This document shows positions 22,708 through 38,154 of a stretch of 64,000 nucleotides of DNA, piece after piece. A model generated the notes under the pieces. It was not told where the DNA came from. It searched no databases and was given only the letters and a program-made list of their open reading frames with translations. The position numbers were made by a program, and so were the translations under genes. Origin of the DNA: Perca fluviatilis (taxonomy: Eukaryota > Chordata > Actinopteri > Perciformes > Percidae); NCBI RefSeq assembly GCF_010015445.1, contig NC_053118.1, positions 19,705,437 through 19,769,436 of the forward strand, given 5' to 3'. Position 1 is the first letter of the stretch. Each line of letters begins with the position of its first letter.

Positions 22708-25700
22708 TTAGAACAAGACATCTTCATGCTCTATCATAAGCTGTATCACTAGTTTCTGCTGCCTCATGTCATTCAGGGTTGTCAAGGCATTCTGCTCCGG
22801 TGGCTGCATAAGCGTTGGACCATAGACAATCCCCAGGTTCTCAGAGTTCATTAAATTGTCCTTTTCGAACTGTGTCACCCTGTAAAACAAAACAAGATAG
22901 CTGTCTGGAGAGTAGAATCAGGCAAAATACAAAAGCAGCTAAATATTTGGATCTGACATTATTCTATAATTCCCTTATTTTCCAACAAATCCCATGAAAA
23001 GACCAAAACCAATAATGTGTTAGTCCGTCTCTCAATACTTTTAGACTTCTGAACTCTTTCTGTGGATGAATAGGCTTAATTATATCTTAAAACAGCTAGA
23101 CACTATTTTTTTAGCAAATGATACTCAAACAGGAGCAACTGTGAACTTTCAGGAGACTATTTTCATAATAAAACATTTCTATTTTAAGAACCAATAAACA
23201 GGTGGTGCTCTAGTGAGTATTTCTGGCAGTAGTATGATGTATGTGGGATCAACTCAAAATAAAGTACAGTGCCCATGTTCATTGTAATGAAGGAATATAG
23301 CCTCACTTTTTGGACAATGTCAATGTAGGTCTATGGCACAGAGGATTATGCTAGAAGAGAAGATGTATAAGGCTTTGGCCATACATGCAATACTTGTTAG
23401 TAGGAATAATTGATTGTTGGTGTTGGTCTTTACAACGGATTTTAATGTAGTTCTTTACATATAATAACTAAAAACATTGCATGTCCTTGTATTGATGACT
23501 TGTGTGTCTGAACTGACCTCTTGAGGTGAGCCATCAGGTAACGTAGGGTCTCGTAGTGGGCTGGGGGGAGCTGCAGCACACTCTCGTGGATGGCCTCCAG
23601 TCTGGATTCAGCATTTGGTATTTCTGCATTACATTAGTAACACAATTAGTATCAGAGCACTGCGGGGTACCAGTAACATAGGAATGGCATGGAATAGGCC
23701 AGAGTGGAGGAGCCCTTACTTGCAGCTTGAATAAATTTGGAGTACAAGTCAAACGTAATGACTGGAATGGGAAGGTCTCTTAAGTAGAGCTTCAAAGCAC
23801 CAGCAATGATGTTGATGTCTGCATAGGCACTGGCACTGATGTCAGCCTTTTCACCATCTGTCAAGGAAAACAATGTCATTTTACATTTGGATATAATTAG
23901 AAATAAAGGCTGAATGTTCCTGCGTACGTCACAAAATAACGGACAGTGCTATTTCGTGCTGTACTGCAGCTGAAACAAGGTTCTCATTTAAAAGTATGAA
24001 CTCGTGAACTAAAACCTCAGAGACCGGAACCCTGGGGCAAATAAATCTGATGTCAACAAACCTCGGTCAAAGGCAAGCCTCACGTCCTCTATGTGCTCTG
24101 AGAAGCCTGACACTCGGTAGAGACCTTCCGATTTCATACCTGCAACAGAAAACTCATCATCATTGCAAAGAAATTGCAGAATACTTGCATGTTTAAGTTC
24201 ATTTACTAATCAAACTTCATGATCTGCTTTTCTTTCTCTAAAATTATGATTAGTTATAGTTTTAATGTGAAGACTATTAACTGCATTCTACCTCTCAGCT
24301 CTATTTCTCGAATACACATGTCCACCACCATGGGTCGTGTCGTGTTGTGAGCTTTGACGAGCGTGGTGAGGTCACAGCTGAACACTTTCTTTATCCTGCG
24401 CAGGTCCGGCTGGCAGTCGCTGGGAACCAGTTTGGAGCACTGTTTGTGTACATTCAGTCCACAATCTAGAAGAGCAAAAGGGAGATGAACAGAGATTAGT
24501 CTCAGACTGATGATAACATAACCATCACAAGGGCTTAAGACAGCAGTTTGAAAAGGTTTCCCAGAGTCAGTGATAAACTGCACTGTCAGGCAGCACAGCC
24601 GCAGCTAAGCTGTCTCAATGCACTGCGCCAAAGGTAGATAACAGCAAACATGACAGCATGGGCGGGGGCTCTTGTTGTAGTTTAAGTCACATGGAGTGTG
24701 CTGGACAGCTGGCAAGAGCAGAGTGTATGTGAGAAGTACGCCTGCTTCTGTGGTGGCACAGCTTGGAATGAAAAGGTTTTAAAAGGAGCCATACTTGTAG
24801 ACGGGGGCGTCCAACTGAAATCGTTCATCTCAAAGGTGTTTTTTACTGCCTGAGCGACGTTAACGCAGGTCTGCTGATTGGGGCCCTCGCTCTGTCAGTG
24901 CTCGCAGAGAGAGTGGAGCAAAAGATAAGAAAAAAAAATAGACGCTAGGCAGGGAGTAAGAGAGGACAAGTAAGTCTCTCCTATTTCACATTGCACATGA
25001 GGTGTCTGATGATACCAGTGTTTGCCTCTGGCATATCAGCCTGGCTAATGGCTCAACAACAAACACTCTATTTAGGGAGAAAGCCACAAAGTCCACTGAT
25101 GTGCACATCAGTTTCATGACTGTGTCTGTGCAGTGAACGTATCTTGTGACCATGGAGGCCATGAAAACTCCACTGAACTCTCATACCCAATCAATGACTT
25201 AGATCTGCTGCTATATTTGGTGAACAACCACAGTATGTTTGCCCTGTGTTTGACTTGCATTTTTATCATCATTTACATATTGTATTTGTAGTGATTTCTG
25301 TTGACAGAGTAACTTACATGTGGATATAAATGCTGTCAGCGTACTGCATCACATCGCATTTATTTGCACAGTAACCAGTTATAAGGGAATTAGAAAATAT
25401 TGTGTAAAAGCACCTAGTTGCCTTTCAGTTGGTGTGACTGTGATTAAACATTCTTGAGGGGAAGAGGGTTCAAACGGGGTGATAGCAGTTATAGCTGTGA
25501 TTATATAAACGGGTTTGTGTGTGAAGAATGTACTTTTATGAATCACTGACAGGAGGATCTTAACTTGTTAGTCACAGACAAAAGGAAAATAACCATAAAA
25601 ATGGCCATAATCGAAGCACTAATTAAAAGGGGAAAAAACGTTGTAAATGAAACATCTGTGACAGGACAGAGTTAGCCACAGCTCATACACTACTTGTGTG

Positions 25701-27377
25701 ATCCAACACTTATTTGGCATTCTTTGTGTAATATGTGACATGCAACTTTGATGTTGGAGTGTATAGTTACCTGAGCAGCGGACACCCTGGGCGATGAGGC
25801 CCCACATGAAGTTGGCACAATACTCGCACCAGTGCGGCCCTCTAAAGGTGTGTACCTGGGGTTAAAGACGCAGGGTTATATACACACACACACACACACA
25901 CACACAAGCACACCCCACACACATTGCAAGTCATTGCTATGCCCAGTCCAAACTATAGAAATTCCCATTTGATGTACTGGACAGAGAGTACTTTGTGATC
26001 CCAAGCTACAGTGGACGGGACCCCTCGCCAAATGAGAGCATTTGTATATACAAGGCAGATTAAAGGATTTACTATGTGTCTGGCATCTGCTCCTGGGCAA
26101 TCGGATATATGCAGGCAGGCACAGACGCAAGCCTGCAAGTCAAAATAACAGATGTACACCCACAGTGCACCCTAAAAACACAGATAAGATGGCAAATGGA
26201 GCCACACCTGCGTGCACGTGCACACACAAATAGATAGTAGTAGACTGATGAGTGAAGTGGGCAGGTGGTGAGTGGACGCTTTTTGTTCTTTTTCAAAGGG
26301 GAGTATACAATAAAGCTGGGGGTCATCATAACCTGCCTGTTAACTGAAACCCAAGATACAAATGCAAGAATGCTGATGTGCCCAGAGGCAAAGTATCCCT
26401 AAATTCTCCTTTGTATATTTAAAGAACCTTAACTCTATTCTGCTTTCCACAATGTACTGTGCACTTACACTCTCTGACTGAAAGGACAGGACTCTACAAT
26501 ACTTTTCATCGCTACAACTGGTTTTACAAAATCAGCAGCCTAAAACAAAAAGGGATCTATGAGCTTTAAAATCAATGCTAATCAATGTGCTCTGCTAATG
26601 GCTTGTGGTACAGTGTATCCATTAGTTCCCCTCAGTGCATATAGGTGTCAGCTGCATGTGTTCCCATCAAAACAGCAACATGCACTAACTATGGCCTATG
26701 ATGGGACAAGCAGACATTGAGGCAGGCAAAAACACATCTGCAAATGCATCTCTGCTAGGGATTACTTAATCACTGCAAACATCTGTGAGAGCTAATAGAA
26801 AAAAGCTGACAATGTATTCATTATCTAGGGGAAAGTGTATTATATATATATATATATATATACAGTACAGGCCAAAAGTTTGGACACACCTTCTCATTCA
26901 ATGCATTTCCTTTATTTTCATGACTATTTACATTGTAGATTCTCACTGAAGGCATCAAAACTATGAATGAACACATATGGAATTATGTACTTAACAAAAA
27001 AGTGTGAAATAACTGAAAACATGTCTTAAGTAGTCACCCTTTGCTTTTTTTGATAGCACTGCAAACCCTTGGTGTTCTCTCAATGAGCTTCATGAGGTAG
27101 TCACCTGAAATGGTTTTCACTTCACAGGTGTGCTTTGTCAGGGTTAATTAGTGGAATTTTTTCCCTTAATAATAAAAAAAGCAAAGGGTGGCTACTTTGA
27201 AGAATCTAAAATATAAGACATGTTTTCAGTTATTTCACACTTTTTTGTTAAGTACATAATTCCATATGTGTTCATTCATAGTTTTGATGCCTTTAGTGAG
27301 AATCTACAATGTAAATAGTCATGAAAATAAATAAAAAAACGCAGAGTGAGAAGGTCTGTCCAAACTTTTGGCCTGTA

Positions 27378-27417
<40 letters not shown>

Positions 27418-30400
27418 CCCTAAATAATGAATACATTGTCAGCAGACATAACATTTTTCTTAACAAAAACCTGCTCACCTTGAAGTTGTGTATCTTCTCA
27501 TAGGAGCACTGCTTCTCTGGTGTGTCTTTCAAGGCACTCCGTCGCACCAGAGGTGAGGAGATCTGTGGACAGGAGGCCAACAGTTTAAAAGGCTTCCACA
27601 GAAGTGTTCCCTTGCTCCCCAGTTTGACTCCCAGAGCCAAAGCAAGCAGCTCCTGGTGCTTCCTCTCTTGTCTTTTAGTCTTGTGGGTAATCAACTCCCC
27701 TCCTCTGTTTTCTTCAGACTCCATGCTCGCCTGGTCTGGTTCCCACAGACTCTCCATCTCATCTGGGGAAAGATGTGGAGGCGAGACGTGGGTGCTGTGC
27801 AGCAGACGTTGCCGACAACAGCCCAGCGCAGAGGTGGCAGCTACACTCCACTCCCCTCTGACCCAGGAGGGTGACGGATGACAGCCAGCACGGGGTTGAC
27901 TCTGCATCTCGTCTGAATCCAGCAGACGTCGAGCAAGAAGAGCAGGGGAAACCGGATTGGTAGTGGGCGGCCTGAAGGCAGGAGTGTGCCTCACACAATG
28001 GTCCTCTTTCACACGCCCAGAAAGAAAAGAGAGAGAGAGAACAGGGTCCCTGATAGGGAGGGGCCAGGAGATTGAGAGTGAGGGCGGTCGGGTGCTGTCA
28101 GGACCACTTCACACAGCTCAACAGCTCTGTAAAGCAGGATCAATAGTGCAGACGCCCTCTTTATAGCACAGAGCACACTCCCATTAGCACGCTGCCTTCC
28201 GGACACACTCCACTTCACTTTACTGGAGATAATACTCAACTGCCAGCAGCTCTCAGTCAGCACTGGGTCTCTAAACAGGTCAGTCGACTGCTCAAAGACT
28301 GACCAAAGATTCTCCGGCCTGACAGAGCCGAGGCTGTTTCCTCATAATTCAAACAGATCTTGACCTCCAGCTATGTCAGTCGGCTGGTGGAATTCCCCAC
28401 ACTGTCGTCCAGACTGGATCTTCCAGACACTGTGACTGCAGACTACTCACGCCAATCACAATCATTTGTCTCAGAGGACCAGCAGAGCCAGACCATCAAC
28501 TGGGATTGGAAGGGATTACTGCCATAATCCTTACACAGGGAATAATCCCGTAGTGCCCAAATCCAAGTAAAATCTCACAGCAGGCTCATTTGCAGGTCTG
28601 GAGCCATATCGTATTTTGGCAGTGGGGGGCTGTTGCTATGTTCATGCTGAATTTGTCCCTATTAGCTCTGCTTGTAAACAACCAGTTAACAGCACCAGAA
28701 GGCTTTCTCGGCTTTTCTAATTAATCAAGAAGCTCTGAACCTTGGTATACAACACTGATCAGTGCAAACTACATGTCAAATGACAAGCATCTGCAAGATT
28801 TTATGCCAACGAGCTATTTTACAGAACAGCAAAGTCTGAACCTTGAAAAGACACCAAGAAAACGATGAGGTTGAACTGATTTCTTAAACAGGGAGGAGAG
28901 GTCATACAGCCAGTAAGCATTGGATTTGTGATCATAAAGAGCTGAAGCCAAAGCAGAATAGTGAAGCGGAGAGCAAAAAGACCCAAAGGGCAACTGCAAA
29001 GCTGAGATAAAATGAAAGGATTGGCAGCTTACAGACAGTAGCAAAGTAAAAAAATAGCTGTGGGCCTATTGTGTAGCAACTATTTCTTTTTGTCTCTGGC
29101 ATCTGGGGGCAACAGTTAACTGACTGATTGCTATGAGAGTGACAGAACAGGTGAAGATATTTGTCATTGTGGCTGACATTCCTTTAAAAGACCTACACAT
29201 ACCATACCATACAATTCGTCTCTACAGCTAAGTCTGAGGGGACAGATGAGGAATAGACCACTGGGAGATATTTTAGCCTTGCGAGGATGAAGGGAGGGAG
29301 GGACGACGAGGGCTCTTTGTCTGCAGGCAGATGGCTTCTTGTCTCTTAAAGAAGAGCTCGGAAGAAAGGACACAAAAGGTGGTCGCACAACAAGCTCTGC
29401 TTTCTTTTCAGTGGCTTGGTTCTTTTATTCCTGCAAGGCTTTTATGACAGCACAGCTGAGCGGACTCTGTTGTGACTGAGTACTTGGAATCATGGGAAAA
29501 GGGAACAGTGGGCACTGACACAGTAAGACAACAGGATATAACTACCCACATCCCAAACAAAACAGCCCTCACCAACATCTCTGGAAAAAAGAAAAGAAAA
29601 ATAGACACACTGTGCAAGTGCAGTCAAAGATATCTGCCATTATTCAAAAATGGAAGAAATTGCCACTTTTGTCGTCAAAGGAAACACTGAAAATTATCTA
29701 TTTTTCTGTGTGTGCAGCTGAAAAGAAATAACCACTTCTAAAAGCCTGGAAATGACACGTAAATGGCTGTTATTTTTTGCATTTTTATAGCCTGCAACTC
29801 TCGGGAGAGAACAGGTAATTATCTTAACAAACAACATGACAATTTCTTTGGCGAGCAGACCAGCATGTCAAGAGAGCCCCACTGAGATTAAACCAGCGTG
29901 GTGAGCATCAGGAGGAATGTGTCAGAGGTTCTGGCCACTGAGGAAATTCCGGCACATGCAAAGAGAAGTAAATGCAGGAGGTTGATCAACAGGTCGAGTC
30001 AAGTACTCCCCCCCCCCCACCACCACCACCACCACCACCTTCTGGGAGTATTTTAATTACACAAGAATTTGCAGTCACAGCAATATGGTGGTATCAACCT
30101 GACACCGAGTAAATACACATCAATGTTGACTATACAGTGAAGCTACTGTGGCTGTAATGCCTCAGGGCGTGGCTGTGTCATTGGTAAACATGAAGTTCAA
30201 AAAGCAACCACAGACTCGAGTTGTCAGGGTCTCTGCTTCTTGGACACGCAATATTCAAGCAGACAGAAACGGTTTTTTTCTACCTTGACTGGCAGGTGGT
30301 TTTCAAACGCTGTCTGACAAATCCTGCCATCATCATAGCTGTCACTGACTCAGATCCTCATGTAGAAAACTTGGAAGGAGGAATGTGAAGTTAGTTTTAC

Positions 30401-33400
30401 AGAAGCGCCGAGATAACTGACAATGTGAAATTTAGACAGAGACGTGCTCCAGATTTACTTGCCAAGTGGAGGTTAACTAGAGGCTGCAGTCCACAAAATT
30501 TCAAACATTATAAACTGCAAGTCAAACAGAGAGCAACAGTGCTGGACACTGTTCAGTAAAGCACTGTGTGTTAAGCAAACAGAAGTTAGTCTGTATGTTT
30601 CAGAGCACTTGTGAGGGCAGTCCTCTGCACTAAAGGGCTTCCTAGAGGTTGGTAGTGGCATGTACAGTTTGAAGTTCACTATTAATCAATGCACTGCTGA
30701 CTGACCGATGGCCATTAGGTCAAAAACGTGGCATTAATGGCTCGTGTCACGTTACAGAGACCAAACTGAAGGCGGATGATAATAACGCTGCAAGTGATGC
30801 TCCTGCTGACAGGGCTGTCATGTGTCTGTCACTGACTGACAAAGTGTAGGCTGACATTTTAGAAACAAAGAATCCCCCAAAGCAATAAATCTGGTTTTCA
30901 AGCTGAGAGACACATTAAGGATACAGCTTGTCAAATCTCAGAAGAAGAAAATATTAGTATCTGTTAATAAAAAGAGCTGGGTGTGAATCTTATTGCCATC
31001 ATCAGGCCTTAAAGAGAGGAGGAAATGAGTTAAGATTGCCACCTAGTGGAAGGATAGTTGGGACTCTTCTCCAGTAAGAAAACAGACATTCCTCGTTCCT
31101 CAATGATAAATCATTCACAGACTTTAATCCGACAACAGCTCTCGAGTGCCATTGAATACAATGTGCAATTTGTCTCACCCAAGATCAGTGTGTCTGATAT
31201 GCTTGGCAGGCAGAGCAAAGTCCCTTTGGTCATCATTACCTTTCAGAGGATGCAACCAAGCATGGCAGCATTGAACACACCCAGGGGCTACAGGGATAAT
31301 GTACGACTCACTCACAGGACAAAGTGTCCTCTCAGTAGTAGTACTCTCATCCTACTGTAAATGTACTGTAATGTTCAGCAGCATGGAAGTAGATTAAAAT
31401 TGTGTTGCTATACACAGGACCGAGAGAAATGTACCAGATAATTTACATGTACTGAGAGTTTTTTTTCCTACATGAGATGTATTGTGTTGGGATTGTAGGT
31501 AACTGAAGTCTTTTGATAAACTGAAAACTGTTTTCAAGGCTGGTTCTTTAACATTCTAGAAATATTGAATAACAAATCAAGTTTTGTTTCAATCCAATAT
31601 TTCTTTTATAGTGTATATGGTGCACTTTGGAATAACTATATTTTGTGTTAGAATGAAATAATGAGTAAGCTCTCTTTAATCAGAGTTCTCTTGCCAATGA
31701 TGAAAGAGATATATAGCTGCAGATAACTATTATTTCTATAAATGTATTGATTATTTTTGTTTTGTTGATTGATAATTAAAAATGTTATATAGTATAAAAG
31801 GCGCATCACAGTTTTACCAAAGACCAAGGTTGCATCTTGGGTCTGCTTGCTTTGTCCAGTCAACAGCCCCAAAACTCAGATAATACATTTAAAAAGGAAT
31901 AGTTTGACATTTTGGGAAATACACCTTTTCGCTTTCATGCCGAGAATGCGATAAGAAAATCGATTCACATCTCAGGGAGCTTACCTGGCAACCTCACAAT
32001 GTACACAATGAAACTCAAGGAAGTTAGTCCCCGGGCCAAGAAGAAACATGCCGTAACCCCAATATAGTTTTTACACCTTGTTTTTTTTTACAGATTAAAC
32101 AAATGAGATATTACATGTTAGGTAGTAATCCCTAGGCGCTGGTTTGTGCATTTTGTTTGCTTTGGACAGAAACAAGCTAGCTGTTTCCCCATTTCCAGTA
32201 TGCTAAGCTAAGCTAACTGGCTTACTATTGATCTACTCATTTGCTCATGGACACATCAACAAGGAAGATGCTTGAACTTTATAACAGCCTCTTTGCTCTA
32301 CACCACCCACAGTGCACACAAAAGTACAGTACACGTATAAGATCAGTCATAAAACTCACCCTATCATCTCCCTGAAAGGTGACCCTGCGTGGTTCTGTGC
32401 GTCCACGGTTCAGCCTGTGCACCATCTTGTCCTTGAGCAATGAGGTGTAACCAAGATGCTCGTAGATGGGGTTAGTGGTCATTTTGGCGATGTACTCCGC
32501 CGCCTTTGTCTCTATGTAGAGAGTGATAAGGGCGTCCGTCACTAGGTCATGGACTGACTCAAACCTCTTCTCACCGACAAAGTGCTTCCCGTCATAGAAC
32601 AATCTGTAGTTGAGGGTCTGGTGCCCAAACCTGGATTGACATACATGAAGACAGAGGGAGTAAAGAGTGTCAAGCTGAGTGGATGAATAAAAGTGAACAA
32701 GGTGAAGACTGAGTGAGGGCTGGGCTGCTGATAGAGCCGACCTTTCAGGGGGTTCTGTGCTGCATACTGATGGTGTTGGTACCTTAAGGCCAAGGTGTGT
32801 GTCCCTGGCTGTCTTTGGCTCTCCCTGATGAGGTAAGAACCCTCTGCTGCCACCAGAAGCTCATCTGCATATTCTCGAGAGATCATGCCATGAAATCTGT
32901 AAAAAAAAAAAGAAAAATGAAAAAAAATGAAATGCAGTATCTATTACTCTTCCTCCAATCTAATTTTATCCAATACACATTTTTATTTACATTTTGGATG
33001 TAAGGATGTAACCAAAGCAAAAATACACACATACACACTAAATACACATCTACCCACCTAAACCCCACATCTGATGCAAGGCAGTAATGCTAAATAACAC
33101 CATCCTCTGCATAGTCATATTTGGAAAAAAAGGCATTAAAACGATGAGAGTAATCAAGTCACACTCACTCTCTGCCGTAGTATTTGGGTCTGCTCTCCAT
33201 CTGTGAAGCAGAAGAAGACATATTGGCTGGAGCAGTACGATATGAAAGCTCAATTAAATGGCTTTGTGAATTGTTCTTACAGCCTGTGTGGAAGATAAAG
33301 GACTCTACACCCCAGGACAGATTATCTCCATCTGTGCCCTTGCGTCTATTCGCAGCTACCAAACCATAAAGCCAAATCACAGAGTGTGGAGATGAATTAG

Positions 33401-36400
33401 AGGCAGCGTAAGAAAACAGCTGGTGATAGATGGCCAGCTGCAAAGAATTAATACTTAGTGTGTTACTGTGTCACGCCAGGGTGTGTGTGTAGTGTGTCTG
33501 CACTACAAATCAAAGGCTATGACTAAAACATTTTTCATTTTGTACATGTCATCTAACACTTTTGTTATCCAGACCCTCTTTCCATACACCTTTACAAATA
33601 ATAGTGTAGAATCTCTTTTAAAACTCAAAGAGTTATGATACATAATGGATTTGGTAATGTGTTAAAGCTTTAAATCAACGGTTAGCCACTAATCTCACAG
33701 AGCAAGCGCACAACTTTCACTTTGCTCTTCAAAGTATGGCAAGAGTCAAAATAGGATGAGACATGCATCATTTCTAGTAGGCTGTGCAATAGAAGCTTGG
33801 CAGTTCTGTCAGTGAGGGCAGCTTTATTCACAGAGCTAAAGTCTATTCTGTCCATTCAAAGTGCTGCCGATGCTTCTAGACTTGTTGCTCTCAAAATGAT
33901 TGTCAGATGCCCATATGAACATTGAAACAGGTTTTTGTTTGCCGTAATCCTTCCCCCTTGATCCTTTCATTTCCCAAGTGATGGAAAACATAAAATCCAC
34001 ACTCGTTTATTTGCTTTTACAAAGCTTCAGCTGTCTGAGTTGGACAAATCAAGTGGATATCATCCAAAGTTGCAGTCTTATTAGTAGGCTACAAAATTCC
34101 CTCTTTTAAGACAGACTTGTAAATCTATCTTTTAAATCCTTTAGGTTAAACAGGTTCAGAAAATGTCAAATTACTCCTAAACTATTCACCAAAATACATT
34201 CCTAACTACATTTAAGGCAAAGAATAAGCCATGCAGTTGGAGGATCACGCTTGATTTTCTAACTCTAGTATAGCACTGAGTTTAAACAGTTACTGTATTC
34301 ATGAGGAGTGGGAGTTTCAAGAAGCAGCGAGCCACTCCCCATAGGTTACTGATTGGTCTGGGTTCCAGCTGCCAGACTTAATCATTTCTCAGTGAATGTT
34401 TTCAACGCTAAAACCTGAGAGTTAAAACTGAGTTTGCAAAATGCATAAGCAAGCGGAAAAAAACTGGGGCCAGCAGTAGTTTAGTTTGAACGTTAGTAGT
34501 TTATTGTCATATGACCAAAAAAAAGAAAGAAAAAGAAACGTTATGTTTTTAATGTTTATATTTCTTGCATCTGTCTTTTAATGTGTATTTTTCATATTTT
34601 GTTAAGCATATTGTATCGCATCTTTCTGTATGAAGTATGAAATATAAATTAACGTTTTTTTAAATTATTTTTATGACTTTTCATATCTGTTGTTTGTACA
34701 TTTCATTTTAATACACAGTCGTAATGCAAAAAAAAATTACTCAATTCATCAATGAGTCATTGATAGTGAAATACAAACAACTCAAATGTGAGGTATTACA
34801 GGTTTCCTATGTTGACTATAGACTATCTGTTGGTTTCTGAGAATTTGCATATTTTACAAACTAAATGGTCAATAACAATGTAAAACCAATCATTTCAGCC
34901 CTATACAGTAACCTATTGTATACAGATTTACAGATGTACTGACCTCCTGAGGACATGTGATCCTCTTTGGTCTTGGGGCTTCCTGCTGTAGCTGGTACAC
35001 TGTTAGAGAAACACATGGATGTTAATTAAGGCCCTCTGCCCCTTTAAATTATGCGCATAGCTCCGTGTCAATTGTAATTACATACATTTCATAGATTTCT
35101 TACCAAAATAACAACCTCAATGCACACATAAAGATGCAGGAAACTAAATGATGCAGTACAGCTTCCAGACACTGGACCCTCCTGGACATCAAGCAAGATC
35201 TCCACTTAACAGCCTTTAGTTTAGGCTCTGACTGCAGCTCTGACGCAGTGCAAGGGTAACAAGGAACAACAGGAGCCATTAGCTTATATATCTGCAATGC
35301 ATTTGTGTGAATAAAGACCTGTTGTGCACTTCCCTTATGTTGACTTACAAGTGCACAATACTGCAAAACCCAAATACTTACACTCCTAAATACATACATG
35401 CTGCAAATCCAAGACTCTCTGTTTTAGATGTACTTAAAGTATTAGGAGAACTCAAAGTAAATCAGTGAAGCAAAGTGAAAATGGAATTGAGGGATTTGTG
35501 CAAGTCAGAGTATTCACCACAAACACCTCACAGCAGCAGCCTTACAGAATAAGTACATTACAATTAGTGATCAAGAAGTGAGAGAAGCCGAAGCGTTGCT
35601 GATGTTTCTGAGAACGGGATGTCAGTCCGGATGAAACAAATATTATGTTATGACAACAGAAGAATCAGTAACTGATTGTGGTTACTTTCTTCATGTCCAA
35701 TTTTTAATCTGTCTAGAGCTTGAGTTTAATAACAGAATAACAGTCTTTAGGGTTTTATTTTTCAATGCACTTGCTCCTACAGTACATGTACGTTTGGCAG
35801 TCTATAACCTTGTGAGATGTGTATGAGGACTACAACAGTGTCACCTCACTGTGTGAGGTTGAGCGAAGTCTTCATCGCAGCAGATTCTCCAGGCAGGGGA
35901 AGGCTCCTGACTGTGAATCTTCATGTTTTGTCAGACTGACTTAGGCCAACCAGCAAGATCTGGACATCATCCATTCCTGTGACACAGTGAGCTCTAAAAA
36001 TACCTCAGCTGAGGACCAGAGGAGTCAGGAGAATATAGGAGACTTCAGAAACGCAGCATTATGGGACAATTATATGGAAGAGACATTTAATTACAGGCAG
36101 AAAATGTATATAAAAGCTTTAAATTGTATTGGTTAAACTGTAATCACTTTAAGGACAGACACAGTTTCCAGCTAAAATGAGTTGTGCTCTGCTTTAACAA
36201 ATACACCACATATATTCTGAGGAGTCAACCCATTTCCTCCCACATGGCAAAAAGATTGTATAATGAAGTGGGTGTTCTGAGGACCCTATTTCAGCTGAGC
36301 CTCTTTGCAGGTAGAAAATTGTATTTTCCCCGGGTGCTGGTAACCTATTTTACTCAGAGATCAGGAATTTGCTGCTTTGCATTTGTGCGTATGTGAATGG

Positions 36401-36432
36401 GTTGTGTGGGCGTGTGTGTTGGACTGTGTGTG

Positions 36433-36496
<64 letters not shown>

Positions 36497-38106
36497 CCTT
36501 TTGGAGTATAGAAAAATTTCTCTTTGTTATTTATAGATCACAAATAAATGTTGAATAAATAAAAACACTAAAAGCCAAAGTCAGGCCAAGTCAGTCAAAC
36601 GCTTTGCAAACCAGCATACAAAATAGAAGAATTACTTACGGTAGGACTTCCATATGGGCGGTTGGTAATCCTCAGGGTCTGTAAAACACAAACGTATAGC
36701 AGGTTTCTGTTATTAACTCACAGCAGTGTTAATAGACTGTTTCCTGTTTTCTCTCATTAAAATCTCCATTTCTATCCCTTTCCCAGTGGACTGACTGCAG
36801 CCCTTCACCATGGTTATGTCACTGTTGTTTATCTATCTGTTATCATTATGCATATGGCTTCACACTGTGCAGCTGCCTCTTGAGATGCACCAGTGTAATA
36901 CACTTCTAATCAGTGCCTCTGCTTCAAGGACAATCAATACAGATGTCTGCGTGTTTCGCTAAACATCGTGTCAGCACACACCTAGTCTATAGCCTTCGCG
37001 TTCCACTTCCGGGATTGCTCCGGTGCTACAGGAAATTCCGCCGGATGCATATTTCCGTTTCCTTCCGCTTTCTTTGTGTTGGAATTTTAAATTTGGTGGA
37101 TTTGTGAGGACTATGGTTAACTGCTCCTCAGATCTCTGCAGGGTAAATTGTGACAGCTAGCTAGACTATCTGTCCAATCTGAGTTTTCTGTTGCAAGACT
37201 ATTTTGCAGCAGCCCATGACGATTCTGATTGGTTTAAAGAAATGCAATTAAACCAGAGCACGTTTTCCTCCCATCCCTGAATGCTATGTGGAGTAGCCAG
37301 ACCCTCCTTCAGCGCTTTGGAGGAGGGTCTGGCAAAGCGAGACTAGCACACACCTGATCTAAATTACCCGCCAGCAGGGTCCTGAAAACACAAGAGTACA
37401 AACACATCAATCAAACGTAATGTAAGTAAATACAATACAACGTCACAACCCACAGGAAGACTTTTCTCCGGGAAACATGATAGTGGATTTATGATTATGT
37501 GAACACATTCCTGAAATATATGATGGCGCTTTTATATTAGCTTGAAAAGAGGTAGAGAGGGGATGAAGTAAAGGCCCTGTATCAGCTGATAAGTTACTGT
37601 AGTACCCCCTGGGTAAAATAATGACCATGTCATAAAACGTGTCACTAAACGCATCAAAAAACACTGCCAGTAATGTCATAAAATGCCTGGCGCTTTTGTA
37701 ACATAAATGGTGCAGCATATTTAAATTAATGAAATAAAAATGATGTTGACTAAACTTGATAACCACATGTTACACCACAGCAACTCAACATGTTGAGAAA
37801 AGTCAAGAGATGTGGTCAAAAGCTTTGGAAAAATAAATTGGAACTTGTCTTGCTGCTGTTTTTTAAAGGTCAAGTATGAACCTTCAAACTCAAATATTGA
37901 TGTTGTGTCTGTATTATTGTTTTACAAATTTATAATTATATTAAATTGCAATATTTTTGTTGACTCATTAGTTAAAACGTACACCCAACAGAAAGAAATA
38001 ATCCTTCTTCTAATAACAATCATTTGGTAATAATTTGACGCTATTCACAGCAATTTCTTAAAGTGCTCATATTATGCTTTTTGGCTTTTTCCCTTTCCTT
38101 TATAGT

Positions 38107-38154
<48 letters not shown>

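Noticed and set aside
27522..27881. 119-codon plus-strand frame
   Set aside because: Antisense to the beta1-chimaerin exon, whose protein is recognisable.
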